In this document: positions 43,790 to 53,258 of the stretch, piece after piece
How positions within the stretch are numbered: position 1 is the first letter of the stretch
How the letters are laid out: every line of letters starts with the position of its first letter
From: UBA5614 sp963667535
GTDB taxonomy: Bacteria; Cloacimonadota; Cloacimonadia; Cloacimonadales; Cloacimonadaceae
DNA length: 64,000 nucleotides
Reading direction: 5' to 3'
Assembly: GCA_963667535.2 (NCBI GenBank)
Contig: CAXXDU010000002.1
Coordinates: forward strand, 2,046,001 to 2,110,000
Position numbers and translations under genes: made by a program
Notes under the pieces: generated by a model
What the model was told of the DNA's origin: nothing
The model's database searches: none
The model's input: only the letters and a program-made list of their open reading frames with translations

Positions 43790-45268
43790 ATGAAAATAAA
43801 GACCGTTATATGCTTTATAGTTCTATTCTATGGTTTGTTCATTTCTCTCTATGCCCAGGTGCGATATATAAAGAATATTCCGATACAGCTACCACAGACA
43901 TATTTTTATGAACCCAAGTACACACCTAAGCAGATATATCCCTGTCCGGATGGAGGAGTGATTATTCTGGGTGATTGTCTCGTGCATTGGGGAGACCCGA
44001 ATTATCCAAATGTTGCAGCGGATTGCGGAGCTATCAAGCTGGATGCTGCCGGCAATTGTGAATGGCAGTGGTGGAGCAGGAATTTCTCAGGTTGGGGTAC
44101 TCCGCAGATTGTAGGTATTGACCAAGGACCAGATGGACGTGTAAATTTCATTATTAAGAGAGGGATAAATATGCCAGATACTTATGATCAGATTGGCTGG
44201 ATTACTCCCCAAAATATACATTTTATGCAGATAATTGATATTCCTGATGTGTGGTTAGCAAAAGCTCTGAGATTGCCGAACGGGGATATCTTTGCTACAG
44301 GTGGTATTGGAATAAATAGCTTAACGAATTCATTTTATGTACACTTGAATGCTCAGGGAGATACGCTTGCGACCAGACATTATCCACCTGACTCATTATT
44401 TATAAATTACAGAATGGCAGCGGGTTTTGATATGGAACTGGATACGGATGGTATGCCTGTAACTGCCTGTATGTTTTCCGATAGATATGCCAGTGTGGTC
44501 AAAACTGATTGGGATGGGAATATCATCTGGAGAAGAGATACAAATTTGCAAGTTGGACATTACCCTTTTGCTGTCACAAAAATCCCGGACACAAATGAAC
44601 TTGTGTTGGGGTATCTGGTGGAAATTGGTTCTGTATATAATCAGTATGTAGTCTATCGCATTAATACGATAGGATTAGACAGCCTGTTTTACTTTAATAG
44701 CTATAATTCATCCCGGTCCATTATTGGTCATAATCAAGGTATTTATACTGCGGGAAGTACTGATTTTGAACAAATAGGCGTAGCAAATTATAGTATATCT
44801 GGACAAAACATATGGTCCTGGACAAATTTTGGTTCTGATAGAAGCTATCAAACAGATAGAGTCGCTATTATGCCTGACAGTAGTATTGTTTATGTTTATT
44901 GCGGTGATGATTGGGGTAGCATTTTATTCGTCGTGAAGCTGCTACCAGATGGGACAGAATCCGAAGACGAGACAATATTAAAACCAGATATACAATTATG
45001 TACTTACCCCAATCCCATGAAATCATTTATCAATATAAATCTTTCTGCTGTAAGCATTATCAAGGATATGCATATCCCTGTTCACATCTATAATGTAAAA
45101 GGACAGTTGGTCCGCAAATTGGCTTTAAGTAAGGATTCCACAAAGAAATTCATCTCTACATGGGATGGCAAGAATGAATCAGGTGATGTCTGTTCAAATG
45201 GAGCTTATTTGATCAGACTAAACCTAGATGGAAAAACAACAACAAAGAAAATTATGCTGATTAAATAA
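43790..45268 (+). CDS. Secreted beta-rich protein with C-terminal sorting domain
   Basis: A 492-residue exported protein with a signal peptide at about 1-22 (ending ISLYAQ). The body (about 45-390) has repeated beta-strand motifs like DGGVIILGDC, PNGDIFATGG and PDTNELVLGY, suggesting a beta-propeller. The sorting domain is at about 405-492 (CTYPNPMKSFINI, then WDGKNESGDVCSNGAYLIRL, tail KKIMLIK). A GGAG ribosome binding site precedes the ATG. It is followed after 11 bases by a decayed relative. Function unknown; surface or secreted location inferred. Confidence 0.8.
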   Translation: MKIKTVICFIVLFYGLFISLYAQVRYIKNIPIQLPQTYFYEPKYTPKQIYPCPDGGVIILGDCLVHWGDPNYPNVAADCGAIKLDAAGNCEWQWWSRNFSGWGTPQIVGIDQGPDGRVNFIIKRGINMPDTYDQIGWITPQNIHFMQIIDIPDVWLAKALRLPNGDIFATGGIGINSLTNSFYVHLNAQGDTLATRHYPPDSLFINYRMAAGFDMELDTDGMPVTACMFSDRYASVVKTDWDGNIIWRRDTNLQVGHYPFAVTKIPDTNELVLGYLVEIGSVYNQYVVYRINTIGLDSLFYFNSYNSSRSIIGHNQGIYTAGSTDFEQIGVANYSISGQNIWSWTNFGSDRSYQTDRVAIMPDSSIVYVYCGDDWGSILFVVKLLPDGTESEDETILKPDIQLCTYPNPMKSFININLSAVSIIKDMHIPVHIYNVKGQLVRKLALSKDSTKKFISTWDGKNESGDVCSNGAYLIRLNLDGKTTTKKIMLIK

Positions 45269-45279
45269 GAGGTATATCC

Positions 45280-45533
45280 ATGAAAAAGATAGTACTAATA
45301 ATTATGTTATTCTTTGGGACATATTCAATTAATTGTAATGTTATAAACGAAACGCTCACAGTCGACAGCAGCACACTTGGTAACATTAGGGCTTCATTGT
45401 CACCCGGTTCTGACCCGTTTATCTATGAAATGCAGATGATGTTTACGGCAAGCGAGTCTTCTCGGGAGTATATTTTTACAGGCTTAATATAGATGGACAT
45501 GTCTATACTAAGAAAATGGTCTTGATGAAGTAA
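45280..45533 (+). pseudogene. Head-and-tail remnant of a sorting-domain gene
   Basis: It begins like a normal secreted protein (MKKIVLIIMLFFGTYSINCN, signal peptide) and stays open for 70 codons to a stop at 45490. From about 45430 another frame reads ADDVYGKRVFSGVYFYRL and ends HVYTKKMVLMK at TAA 45531-45533, which is a complete sorting-domain terminus. So only the signal peptide and the end of the sorting domain survive, joined by a deletion and a frameshift. It follows an intact sorting-domain gene by 11 bases and precedes a terminator. Confidence 0.7.
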
Positions 45534-45551
45534 CACTGAGATAATAAGCCA

Positions 45552-45585
45552 AAAGGACACAGTAGTAATACTGTGTCCTTTATAT
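45552..45585 (+). terminator. Terminator after the 43.8-45.5 kb secreted-protein genes
   Basis: A perfect 13-base stem AAAGGACACAGTA / TACTGTGTCCTTT with a 4-base loop, followed by ATATATA. The short T-tract makes it weaker than the others; it lies between convergent genes. Confidence 0.75.
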
Positions 45586-45625
45586 ATATAATGAATAAAT
45601 ACTTATTCAAAGGGAAATGGATGGA

Positions 45626-47482
45626 TTATTTAGTCAGAACCGCTTTCCTGGTAGAAGTGTATTTCCCTGCAATCATTTTGATAAAATAGATGCCATTACT
45701 GCATTGTTGACCATTGTCATCTCTGCCATTCCAACTAGTCCGCCATGTACCTGTGTTGTGACTTTCAGATACAAGATTGCGAACTTTTATCCCCTTGGTA
45801 TTATAAACAGCAATGGTTACTCTCTCTGTTTTGGCTAAAGCATAAGATATTATAGCTTTATCACTGAACGGATTGGAATAGATGCTGCTGAGCTGTGTTG
45901 TAATCGGAATAACAGGAGGGATATCATTGTTATTATTGGATAAAGTAACACTAATTGGTCCGTGAAATCCGGATTCACCATTCAGGTCAATGTGCTGCAG
46001 CCAGTAGTACCAGGTAGTGTTTTCATTCACTTCATTATCTGTAAAGCTATAATCTGTTTCAGTTGCAGTATTTGTTGCTTCGATAAATGAATTGATGCGT
46101 ATAGCTGTGCCCATATCATTAGTGTTATTACGGAAAATGTAATAACCTGAGACATTAGTTTCGGATTGAGTTGTCCACTTTAACATAACAAAGTTTTGCT
46201 GAGTGACTGTTGCAGTAAATGAAGATAGTTCTACCGGTAATGTACTGTCCTGGTAATCCAGGGTACCCAAAGTATAAAAGCCATTATGTGTAACAGCAGT
46301 AAGTGCATTGAAAGTAAATGAAATCACACTACCGTTGATGGTGGGTGAACCTGTAATTATGGAGAAGTTATTCTTGGTATCGTTTCTGAAAAGCAGACGG
46401 TAAGAGCTCCCCCCGGGTGTAATACTACCCAATCCGAAAGAGTTAATGTTAAAACTAAAAGTAGTATTTAAGTTCCCGGAAACTTCAAAAAACCATTCAC
46501 GGTTAAGCCTTAAGAAATTTGGATAATTAACAGCATCGGGGTTATGTGCAGAAGTGAAGCTAAGGGCATTATTGTGACCGATTCTAATTCCTGATGCTGT
46601 ACCAGTGGATGTGCCTTTAACTGATAAACCACCGGAAGCCTGAGTATCTGAATTTCCTATTGTTGCAGTCACAGAAAGTCTTGCTATATCAGTGTAATGT
46701 TCCGGGCTTTCTGTATTTCCAATGGAAATATTGTATTTTGACGAGAGATAACCTTCCACAGCTTTACGCTCAGTTTCAGATAAATAACGGTTATAAAATA
46801 TAAGTTCTGCTATCCAGCCATTAAAACGAGGGTTAATGGAACCATCTGTATATCTTCCAATTGCAGCTCCATTCCATTCAAGCAGATGAGTTAATCTGCT
46901 TGTGGTCATATCTAAACCACGTAACCCACCATCGATATAAGTATCATTGCCGAGTACATTGGAATGTCTGAGCGATACTATAATAGGTTGCTCTCCTGAT
47001 GTATAGTTGCTGACACGCATTGCATAATCATTGCTGTATTGAGCATGATAGAAAGTGCTATTGGTTTGCCAGCCAATATGCAGATTCTTGTGCTGGCTGG
47101 TTTTGGTTCCACCTAAGAAACAGTGATGAGCAGTAGCACCCGTAGCACGTCTTAAAACAGCGATAATGCTATAATTGGTATTAACTACAATGTTTCCATC
47201 GAAAGTGAGATAATCATTGGAACCATCAAATACTATGGCAGGTTTACCGTTATAGATATTAGTCCTGAATTTGGGCCGATAAGCTAATGTATCCTGTACA
47301 GCATGCTTATTATTCCCGCTCATGTCTGTCCAGCTATTAATTGTAGCTCCGTCACTAAGACCAAGGGCATTTGCATCAAACCAGATTTGTAACCCGGTGT
47401 TAACGTTACCCGGACCTGCTGCAGATAAGCCAATCCATGAAAACAACATGACAAGTGAAACAAAACAAATATTCTTAAACAC
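45626..47482 (-). CDS. Secreted LamG-like (concanavalin-fold) protein with sorting domain
   Basis: A 618-residue exported protein, signal peptide about 1-22. A LamG/concanavalin-like domain lies at about 28-255 (LQIWFDANALGLSDGATINSW, then GKPAIVFDGSNDYLTF and NGWIAELIFYNRYLSETERK), typical of sugar-binding surface proteins. A beta-rich domain lies at about 258-410, a fibronectin-like module at about 415-520 (LPVELSSFTA, then WYYWLQHIDLNGESGFHGP, nearly the same as in the 12880 protein), and a sorting domain at about 535-618 (QCSNGIYFIKM, tail RKAVLTK). The start is GTG 47482 with AAGGTG upstream, so the start is somewhat uncertain. Confidence 0.82.
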   Translation of the reverse strand: MFKNICFVSLVMLFSWIGLSAAGPGNVNTGLQIWFDANALGLSDGATINSWTDMSGNNKHAVQDTLAYRPKFRTNIYNGKPAIVFDGSNDYLTFDGNIVVNTNYSIIAVLRRATGATAHHCFLGGTKTSQHKNLHIGWQTNSTFYHAQYSNDYAMRVSNYTSGEQPIIVSLRHSNVLGNDTYIDGGLRGLDMTTSRLTHLLEWNGAAIGRYTDGSINPRFNGWIAELIFYNRYLSETERKAVEGYLSSKYNISIGNTESPEHYTDIARLSVTATIGNSDTQASGGLSVKGTSTGTASGIRIGHNNALSFTSAHNPDAVNYPNFLRLNREWFFEVSGNLNTTFSFNINSFGLGSITPGGSSYRLLFRNDTKNNFSIITGSPTINGSVISFTFNALTAVTHNGFYTLGTLDYQDSTLPVELSSFTATVTQQNFVMLKWTTQSETNVSGYYIFRNNTNDMGTAIRINSFIEATNTATETDYSFTDNEVNENTTWYYWLQHIDLNGESGFHGPISVTLSNNNNDIPPVIPITTQLSSIYSNPFSDKAIISYALAKTERVTIAVYNTKGIKVRNLVSESHNTGTWRTSWNGRDDNGQQCSNGIYFIKMIAGKYTSTRKAVLTK

Positions 47483-47609
47483 TAAAACTGCACCTTTTCT
47501 AAATGGTTAGATGTTGGGCTAAGCTAAGCTAAGCAATTATACATGGTAATATGGTTATTTACAATCTAGAATTTAGTATGTAACACTTACCAGTTAATGT
47601 GACAAAAAT

Positions 47610-48518
47610 TCAAGTAGGGAGATTAAACTTCTTTACAGCATCTGAAAGGGGGATAAGTTTGATGCCCATACCGTTAAGCTGAGACACGAAACTACGCATA
47701 GCTTCCAATTTTGCCTTATTATGACAATGACTGATGATGATGATTGGTTCAACTCTGCCACGGTACTTTTCCAGTTCTTTTAGCTTGGCATTTAATGTAG
47801 CGTTAGAAACATCAGGCACGTCAAGAAATATGTCCCTGGCTGCATAATCAGTTTTGAGGTCTGATGCTGCATTGATTACTTTTGATTTACCTGATGTTTT
47901 GCTGTCTAAAAAGAAGAGTCCTTTTTTGTTTAATACATCCAGGACAGTAAAGATTGTATTGTAATCAGAAGTTGCTCCGCTGCCCATGTGATTATTAGCT
48001 CCAATAGCCTGAGGGACTTGTTTCAGGAATCCATTGATAATTCTAGAGATTTCAGTTTTATCCTGACCTGCTTTGATGAAGACTTTACCCGGGTTTTGTT
48101 TTTTATCCAGAGCTTCCATAGGAATATGTAAAATTACCTCATGCCCGTATACGTTAGCAAGTTGGGCGGTTTTCTGTGTATTCGTTAAATCAGGTAAAAT
48201 AGCAAAAGTGACGTTGTCATCTAATTCAGCAAATCCCTGTAGGAGATTACCACCGATCTGACCGAAATCATCAATAACGATAGCTACAGGGGGGATGTCT
48301 TTTGAATCAATGTATTGATAAGTGTATTTAGAAACAGAAGACTCTTCAGTTTTTACTGAATCCTGAGAAGGGACTACATTTTCTTCAGGAATTTCCTGTT
48401 GTTGATTTTCCTGATATTGGGAATCTGTTTTTCTCTTGCATGATGTAATAGAAATCAGTAATATCAGAATTGCTGAAACTGATAGTATTTGCAGCACAGT
48501 TTTCATGTTAGTATTCAT
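47610..48518 (-). CDS. Divergent polysaccharide deacetylase family lipoprotein (YibQ-like)
   Basis: A 302-residue protein with a lipoprotein signal (SITSC, cysteine near residue 27) and a low-complexity linker (about 30-70). The divergent polysaccharide deacetylase domain (DUF610, YibQ-like) covers about 75-300. Motifs seen are AIVIDDFGQ, ILHIPMEAL, IGANNHMGSGAT, LFFLDSKTS and IIISHCH, in the usual order. The family fold is that of NodB deacetylases, but true activity is unproven. The start could be residue 1 or Met5. It lies 3 bases after the DUF192 gene and is probably cotranscribed with it. Confidence 0.88.
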   Translation of the reverse strand: MNTNMKTVLQILSVSAILILLISITSCKRKTDSQYQENQQQEIPEENVVPSQDSVKTEESSVSKYTYQYIDSKDIPPVAIVIDDFGQIGGNLLQGFAELDDNVTFAILPDLTNTQKTAQLANVYGHEVILHIPMEALDKKQNPGKVFIKAGQDKTEISRIINGFLKQVPQAIGANNHMGSGATSDYNTIFTVLDVLNKKGLFFLDSKTSGKSKVINAASDLKTDYAARDIFLDVPDVSNATLNAKLKELEKYRGRVEPIIIISHCHNKAKLEAMRSFVSQLNGMGIKLIPLSDAVKKFNLPT

Positions 48519-48521
48519 ATC

Positions 48522-49079
48522 TTAATCTTTTTTCCAGTTGAATTTGTCGCCTTTAGCCAGGTTGAGCTTTTTGGATAAACCGGCATTAATTTCCAAAACA
48601 CTCAGCGCAAGACCCTGAGAACTGATTGTTTCTTCACTGAAGGGAGTTGTATTTTCGGCTATTGTCATGATTGTACTATCTGCCCCGATGAATATAATGT
48701 CCAGAGGTAAATATGTGTTCTTCATCCAGAAAGACTGATTGGATGGATTATCATAGGGAAACAGCATCGCTTGTGTATCATACATAGATTCACGATACAT
48801 AAGACCCTGTTTCTGCCGTTCAGGTGTATCAGCAATTTCGATATCAAAAGTACTCTTCATTTTACCATCTTTAGCGAAAAATGAAGCGCTTCCTTCTTTG
48901 ACAAATGCTAATTTATTGACAGCTTCCTGTTTAGTAGGTTCAGCTTTCTTTGTGGGTTTATCAGGTAAAATGACAACAACTAACACTGCAACCATTGCCA
49001 ATATCAGAAATAATATTCCCAGATAGAGTTTACCTTTATTCACCGGCAATTGGGGAGTAGTATCTTGTTCTTTCTTCAT
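48522..49079 (-). CDS. Membrane-anchored DUF192 protein
   Basis: A 185-residue protein with an N-terminal membrane anchor (about 17-38) and a DUF192 domain (about 72-183). The latter is recognisable by ERQKQGLMYRESM, AMLFPYDNPSNQSFWMKNTYLPLDIIFI and LSVLEINAG. DUF192 is a small, uncharacterised extracytoplasmic domain. The gene overlaps the end of the carboxypeptidase gene by 4 bases and is followed closely by the deacetylase-like gene, so all three may be one transcript. Confidence 0.9.
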   Translation of the reverse strand: MKKEQDTTPQLPVNKGKLYLGILFLILAMVAVLVVVILPDKPTKKAEPTKQEAVNKLAFVKEGSASFFAKDGKMKSTFDIEIADTPERQKQGLMYRESMYDTQAMLFPYDNPSNQSFWMKNTYLPLDIIFIGADSTIMTIAENTTPFSEETISSQGLALSVLEINAGLSKKLNLAKGDKFNWKKD

Positions 49080-51985
49080 TTTAGCATTACCATCTTTCGG
49101 GTAATAGTCTTGTCAGGTGTTTGCAGGCGGTAATAGTAAATACCATTTGCCATTGAGTGACTTTGGTTATCAGTCCCATTCCAGTTTATACTGTGAGCGC
49201 CTGTCTTGTTCAAACCTGTAATCAGGGTTTTTACTTCCTGACCTTTGGCGTTGTATATAACCAGTTTTGCAGGAGTATCGTTTTTAGCCAGAGTAAAACG
49301 AATTGTAGTTTCAGGGTTGAAAGGATTGGGGTAATTGCTTTCCAGATTTGTAACTAAAACAACATATTGAGGGTCTTCATTGGGGGTCATATTGATATCC
49401 AGGTTAACAGGAATATCATTGACCAGGCCGGTGCAATGGATAATATTATCAAGCGTAAGATAGGGCAGACCTGCAATATAAGCAGGACAAGTGGCGTTTT
49501 GTTTTATTACTAAGCCAATATTTCTTTTGTCATAGCTACTAGCCAAAAATGATTCATCATTGGTGATCTGCCAGTTTACAGACTGGATAGAAAGACTGGT
49601 AGCGGAAGAGAAACTCAGAGACAGTGATTTTAAATAAGCAGGATTTTCAGCCATAATTCTTAGTTCACTATTGATACTAACAAATGAAAGGTTTGGATTT
49701 TGAAAAGTATCTGCTGTACCACCCTGCGCCGGAAAAGCTCCGTTATATTGGTTACATTTATCATATACATAATACGCATCTGTAGCTGTAATCTGATTAT
49801 CATTATCAACATCAGCAGCTTCTAAACGGGTTGATACCCAGGGTATGGGGTCTATCAATGGGATCGGATCATTTCCAACACTATATTCTAAGACATTAGC
49901 AGCATCGGTTAAATTTAATAACCAGTTCGAATCAATATCACCATACACAGTTACCTGAGAAGACATTCCGGATATGCTGACATTATCAATATAGATGCCG
50001 TCAGCTGTTTGTCCGAAATCAGAATCTATCTGGAAACGGAGATAAACATTTGAACCGATATATGCCGATAAAGGGAACGTGAGAGTGTGCCATACGGTTT
50101 GAGAACCAGTCAGTTGAACAAGATTAGCCCAGTTAGACCCGTTTGATGAAGCCTGAACATTTACATAATCATAACCTGATTCCAAAACATACTTAGTATC
50201 AAATGACAAAACAGGACTCGTTACATCAGTCAGACTAACAGGATTTGTAAGCGTTGCATTAAGAAGAATGTTGTTTGCATAACTACCTGTCGGAGAATCA
50301 GAAAAAACATGATTTGTGCTCTGAGTAGCTATGCCCCAGGGAGATTGTACTGTCCAGTTTGCTAAACCATTTTCAAAGTCATCTGAAAAGATGGGGTTTG
50401 GCAAAACTACTACCTGTTTGTTATTTTCCTGATCAAGATGATAAACAGAAGTGAAAAGTCCGTAACCTGCAGCTGAAACGCTTAACGTATAATCACCTGC
50501 CGGAATGTCAGTAAAACTAAAGTGTCCTTGAGCATCTGTCAGAATTTGAAATTCAGAAATATCTGCCACTAGTTTTACCTGAGCATTTGAAATCGGAACT
50601 CCCTGAAGACTGGTGACAAATCCAGCAAAGGAAGTCAAAACAACATTTGGTAAGACAAAGTTATGGGTTACAGAACCTGTTGCCGGAACTATGACAGATT
50701 CAGAGACTGTTGTATAACCTTCAGCTGATGCAGTTATTGTATATGTTCCCGGTAAAAGCATTCTATGAAAATCTCCTACTTGCGGATCGGTCTTAATATC
50801 AATCCCGGCTGAGTTTAAACTAATTGTAGCCGATAATGGAACTCCTGTAGAACTGGTAACTGTGCCATGTACACCTTTCTGCACAAATTCAAGATATGTA
50901 AGCATGGATTCCTGATTCTGGCTCCAATATGTATCAAGTTGATTTGACGGTGGCCACTTTGTATTACTCAACTCTATAGTTAAATCAATACAATCATTAT
51001 TGGCATAAACCCAATCCTGAAGAGTGCCTTCAGCAATATACCACTGAGCACCGTTAGTTATGCCGTTAGTGAATTCGGAACTATTGTGCATGGGAAGATT
51101 GTAATCTGCATAAGCATGAGCAAGCTGGATTAAGAGATTATTGTCCGGTGCCAGAGCATAGATGTAATCCCAAGCATAATTAGTAACCAAAGCTCCGCCA
51201 TGGAAATTGGCAGATAGGTTAATACTATGAGCGTTACCATGATTCATAATGGCTATTGTTTCAGGTTGCCAAGCCATACCATCCGGATGCTGGTTACCAA
51301 TCGGTAAGGCAAAGTTACGATTTATATCTGCACCATTGCCATTATACCTTTCCTGCGCTACATATCCATCAGGATTAAGCATTGGGCAAATCCAAATCTC
51401 TGTGTTATCGACAATATTGCTGATTCTCGTATTTGTTGTATATTGCGACGTCAGCAATTGAATCAACCTAATACAATTTTCGTAACCAACTACTTCGTCT
51501 CCATGCATGGAAGATACAAATCTGAATTCAGGTTCGTTCTCTTCCTGGCTAACATTATCGCTGATTTTAAGAAAATAGAGCGGTCGGTCTTGCACTGATG
51601 TTCCAAACTGGACTAATTGGCATAAATTTGGATACTGGGTGACCATGCTCTCTAAAAACGTATGATATGCATCCAGAGTATAATAAGCACGCAACGGTCC
51701 ATCTTTGCTATTTAATAGTTTTTCATCTTCTTTAGCATTAATCTTTGCCAGATCAGGCATGATTTCCGCATTGAATCCGTTAGAAAGGAGTCTTTGAAAA
51801 TCGCTATCATTGGGCACATAAACAATAATCGTTTGCGTATCTCTGTTAACATAATCAACACTTATATGCATCGAATTTAGCTTTTTAACATCTTCAGTAA
51901 TATTCCAACTGGTTATCCTGACTGGATAAGCTATAATCAAAGAGACAATAGCAATTAGTAATAAGACTAGCGTAATTTTTTTCAT
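49076..51985 (-). CDS. Secreted M14 zinc carboxypeptidase with Cna-like/CarbR modules and sorting domain
   Basis: A 969-residue exported peptidase with a signal peptide at about 1-20. The M14 catalytic domain (about 95-390) has zinc ligands H161 and E164 (SSMHGDEVVG) and H262 (NFHGGALV), the substrate site NPDGY and R223 in DINRNF, and the catalytic glutamate E338 in DLTIELS. Two carboxypeptidase-regulatory beta modules follow (about 395-555), then a MAM-like jelly roll (about 560-700; FSDDFENGLANWTV), a dockerin-like segment (about 705-765; GDIDSNWLLNLTDAANVLEY, then DVDNDNQITATDAYYVYD, each resembling a calcium loop), and a sorting domain (about 885-969, tail RKMVMLK). I start at 51985 (AGGGA site, signal peptide); the open frame extends 33 codons further upstream without support. 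Confidence 0.9.
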   Translation of the reverse strand: MKKITLVLLLIAIVSLIIAYPVRITSWNITEDVKKLNSMHISVDYVNRDTQTIIVYVPNDSDFQRLLSNGFNAEIMPDLAKINAKEDEKLLNSKDGPLRAYYTLDAYHTFLESMVTQYPNLCQLVQFGTSVQDRPLYFLKISDNVSQEENEPEFRFVSSMHGDEVVGYENCIRLIQLLTSQYTTNTRISNIVDNTEIWICPMLNPDGYVAQERYNGNGADINRNFALPIGNQHPDGMAWQPETIAIMNHGNAHSINLSANFHGGALVTNYAWDYIYALAPDNNLLIQLAHAYADYNLPMHNSSEFTNGITNGAQWYIAEGTLQDWVYANNDCIDLTIELSNTKWPPSNQLDTYWSQNQESMLTYLEFVQKGVHGTVTSSTGVPLSATISLNSAGIDIKTDPQVGDFHRMLLPGTYTITASAEGYTTVSESVIVPATGSVTHNFVLPNVVLTSFAGFVTSLQGVPISNAQVKLVADISEFQILTDAQGHFSFTDIPAGDYTLSVSAAGYGLFTSVYHLDQENNKQVVVLPNPIFSDDFENGLANWTVQSPWGIATQSTNHVFSDSPTGSYANNILLNATLTNPVSLTDVTSPVLSFDTKYVLESGYDYVNVQASSNGSNWANLVQLTGSQTVWHTLTFPLSAYIGSNVYLRFQIDSDFGQTADGIYIDNVSISGMSSQVTVYGDIDSNWLLNLTDAANVLEYSVGNDPIPLIDPIPWVSTRLEAADVDNDNQITATDAYYVYDKCNQYNGAFPAQGGTADTFQNPNLSFVSINSELRIMAENPAYLKSLSLSFSSATSLSIQSVNWQITNDESFLASSYDKRNIGLVIKQNATCPAYIAGLPYLTLDNIIHCTGLVNDIPVNLDINMTPNEDPQYVVLVTNLESNYPNPFNPETTIRFTLAKNDTPAKLVIYNAKGQEVKTLITGLNKTGAHSINWNGTDNQSHSMANGIYYYRLQTPDKTITRKMVMLK

Positions 51986-52229
51986 GTAATTTCCCTGAAC
52001 ATCTGAATTTTTCTCTTGTAGTGCAATTTTAGTACCTAAAAACAGTACAAAAATGCCAGGATACCAACGGCACATGACAAGCATCGCTTAATGCTGCTTC
52101 ATTCCTGATCTGACATGGTTCACGAGTTGCCATTGCGTTGGACCTGGCACTTACATAGTTTTAAAATGAGTGTTTTTGTCAAGTCGATTGAATATGCTAT
52201 AAACATAATACGGAATGCCAACCATTTGA

Positions 52230-53258
52230 TTACAATAGCCTGGTTCCTTTATCAGAAAAAGCATTGATTGAAAGTGTAGAAAACAAACCGGATTTGAATT
52301 TTGGAATTGCGGCAGCAGCAACCATTGAAGCGTTATCCATGCAAAGCTTTATTGATGGGTATATGACTTCAACACCAATTAATGAGGCTTTCTTTGTCAT
52401 CATACTTCTCAAAAGACTATTTGCAGCAACTCCACCACCTATAAGAATCTGCTTAATGTTATTAAGCTTGGCACATCTGATAGTTTTATTAACAAGAGGT
52501 TCGATAATGGCAATCTGAACTGAAGCAGCCAGATCAGATTTATGAAGCTCTATCCAGTCTGCGGGTTTATCAGCAAGGTACTGCAGAACAGAAGTTTTAA
52601 GACCGCTATAGCTGAAATTGTAGTTATCTTTTTGTTTTAATGCCCTTGGAAAAGCAACAAAATCAGGATTACCTTCTTTAGCCAATTTATCTATATGAGG
52701 ACCACCGGGATACCCGAGTTTCAATAGCTTAGCTGTCTTGTCGAATGTCTCTCCGGCAGCATCATCAAGCGTTTTGCCGATATGGGAAAACTCTGTGTCT
52801 GAATCAAATCGAATTAATTCAGTATGACCTCCGGAAACAACCAATGCAAGATAGGGCGCTCGTATTCCTGTATGTTCAAGATAATTGGCAAATACGTGCC
52901 CCAGCATATGATTAACAGTTATCAAAGGAATTCCCATACTCCAGGCAAAGCTTTTTGCAAAAGATAATCCCACCAGTAAAGAACCGATTAAACCGGGATT
53001 AACAGAAACTGCAACAGCAGCCAATTCATCAGGATTGATTTTTGATTCTTTAATAACGATTTCTATAAGATGCAAAATATTCTGCATATGCAATCTGGAA
53101 GCAAGCTCGGGTAATACCCCACCATACTTTTCGTGGTCAGTCTGAGAAGAAGTCATTTCATATATGATGTCATAATCCGTAGTGGCAATTGCTATTGATG
53201 TGTCATCACATGAAGATTCTATGGCAAGAATATAGCTATTTTGGTTCACTATCGACAT
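52230..53258 (-). CDS. tsaD: tRNA N6-adenosine threonylcarbamoyltransferase TsaD
   Basis: Transfers the threonylcarbamoyl group to A37 of ANN-decoding tRNAs; cytoplasmic, works with TsaB and TsaE (not in this window). The 342-residue protein has the ASKHA fold with AIESSCDDTSIAI at the start, metal-binding histidines H117 and H121 (NHMLGH), ALVVSGGHTELI, GETFDKTAKLLKLGYPGG and FSYSGLKTSV. It is the last gene of the glycogen-regulator operon and overlaps the YbbR gene by 23 bases. Length is normal for the family. Confidence 0.97.
   Translation of the reverse strand: MSIVNQNSYILAIESSCDDTSIAIATTDYDIIYEMTSSQTDHEKYGGVLPELASRLHMQNILHLIEIVIKESKINPDELAAVAVSVNPGLIGSLLVGLSFAKSFAWSMGIPLITVNHMLGHVFANYLEHTGIRAPYLALVVSGGHTELIRFDSDTEFSHIGKTLDDAAGETFDKTAKLLKLGYPGGPHIDKLAKEGNPDFVAFPRALKQKDNYNFSYSGLKTSVLQYLADKPADWIELHKSDLAASVQIAIIEPLVNKTIRCAKLNNIKQILIGGGVAANSLLRSMMTKKASLIGVEVIYPSIKLCMDNASMVAAAAIPKFKSGLFSTLSINAFSDKGTRLL

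Noticed and set aside
47510..47535. Short CTAAG tandem repeat
   Set aside because: Only about three 5-base units; likely chance or slippage with no other structure.
51986..52084. 33-codon upstream extension of the carboxypeptidase gene
   Set aside because: The internal ATG at 51985 has an AGGGA site and is followed at once by a signal peptide; the extension would bury it.
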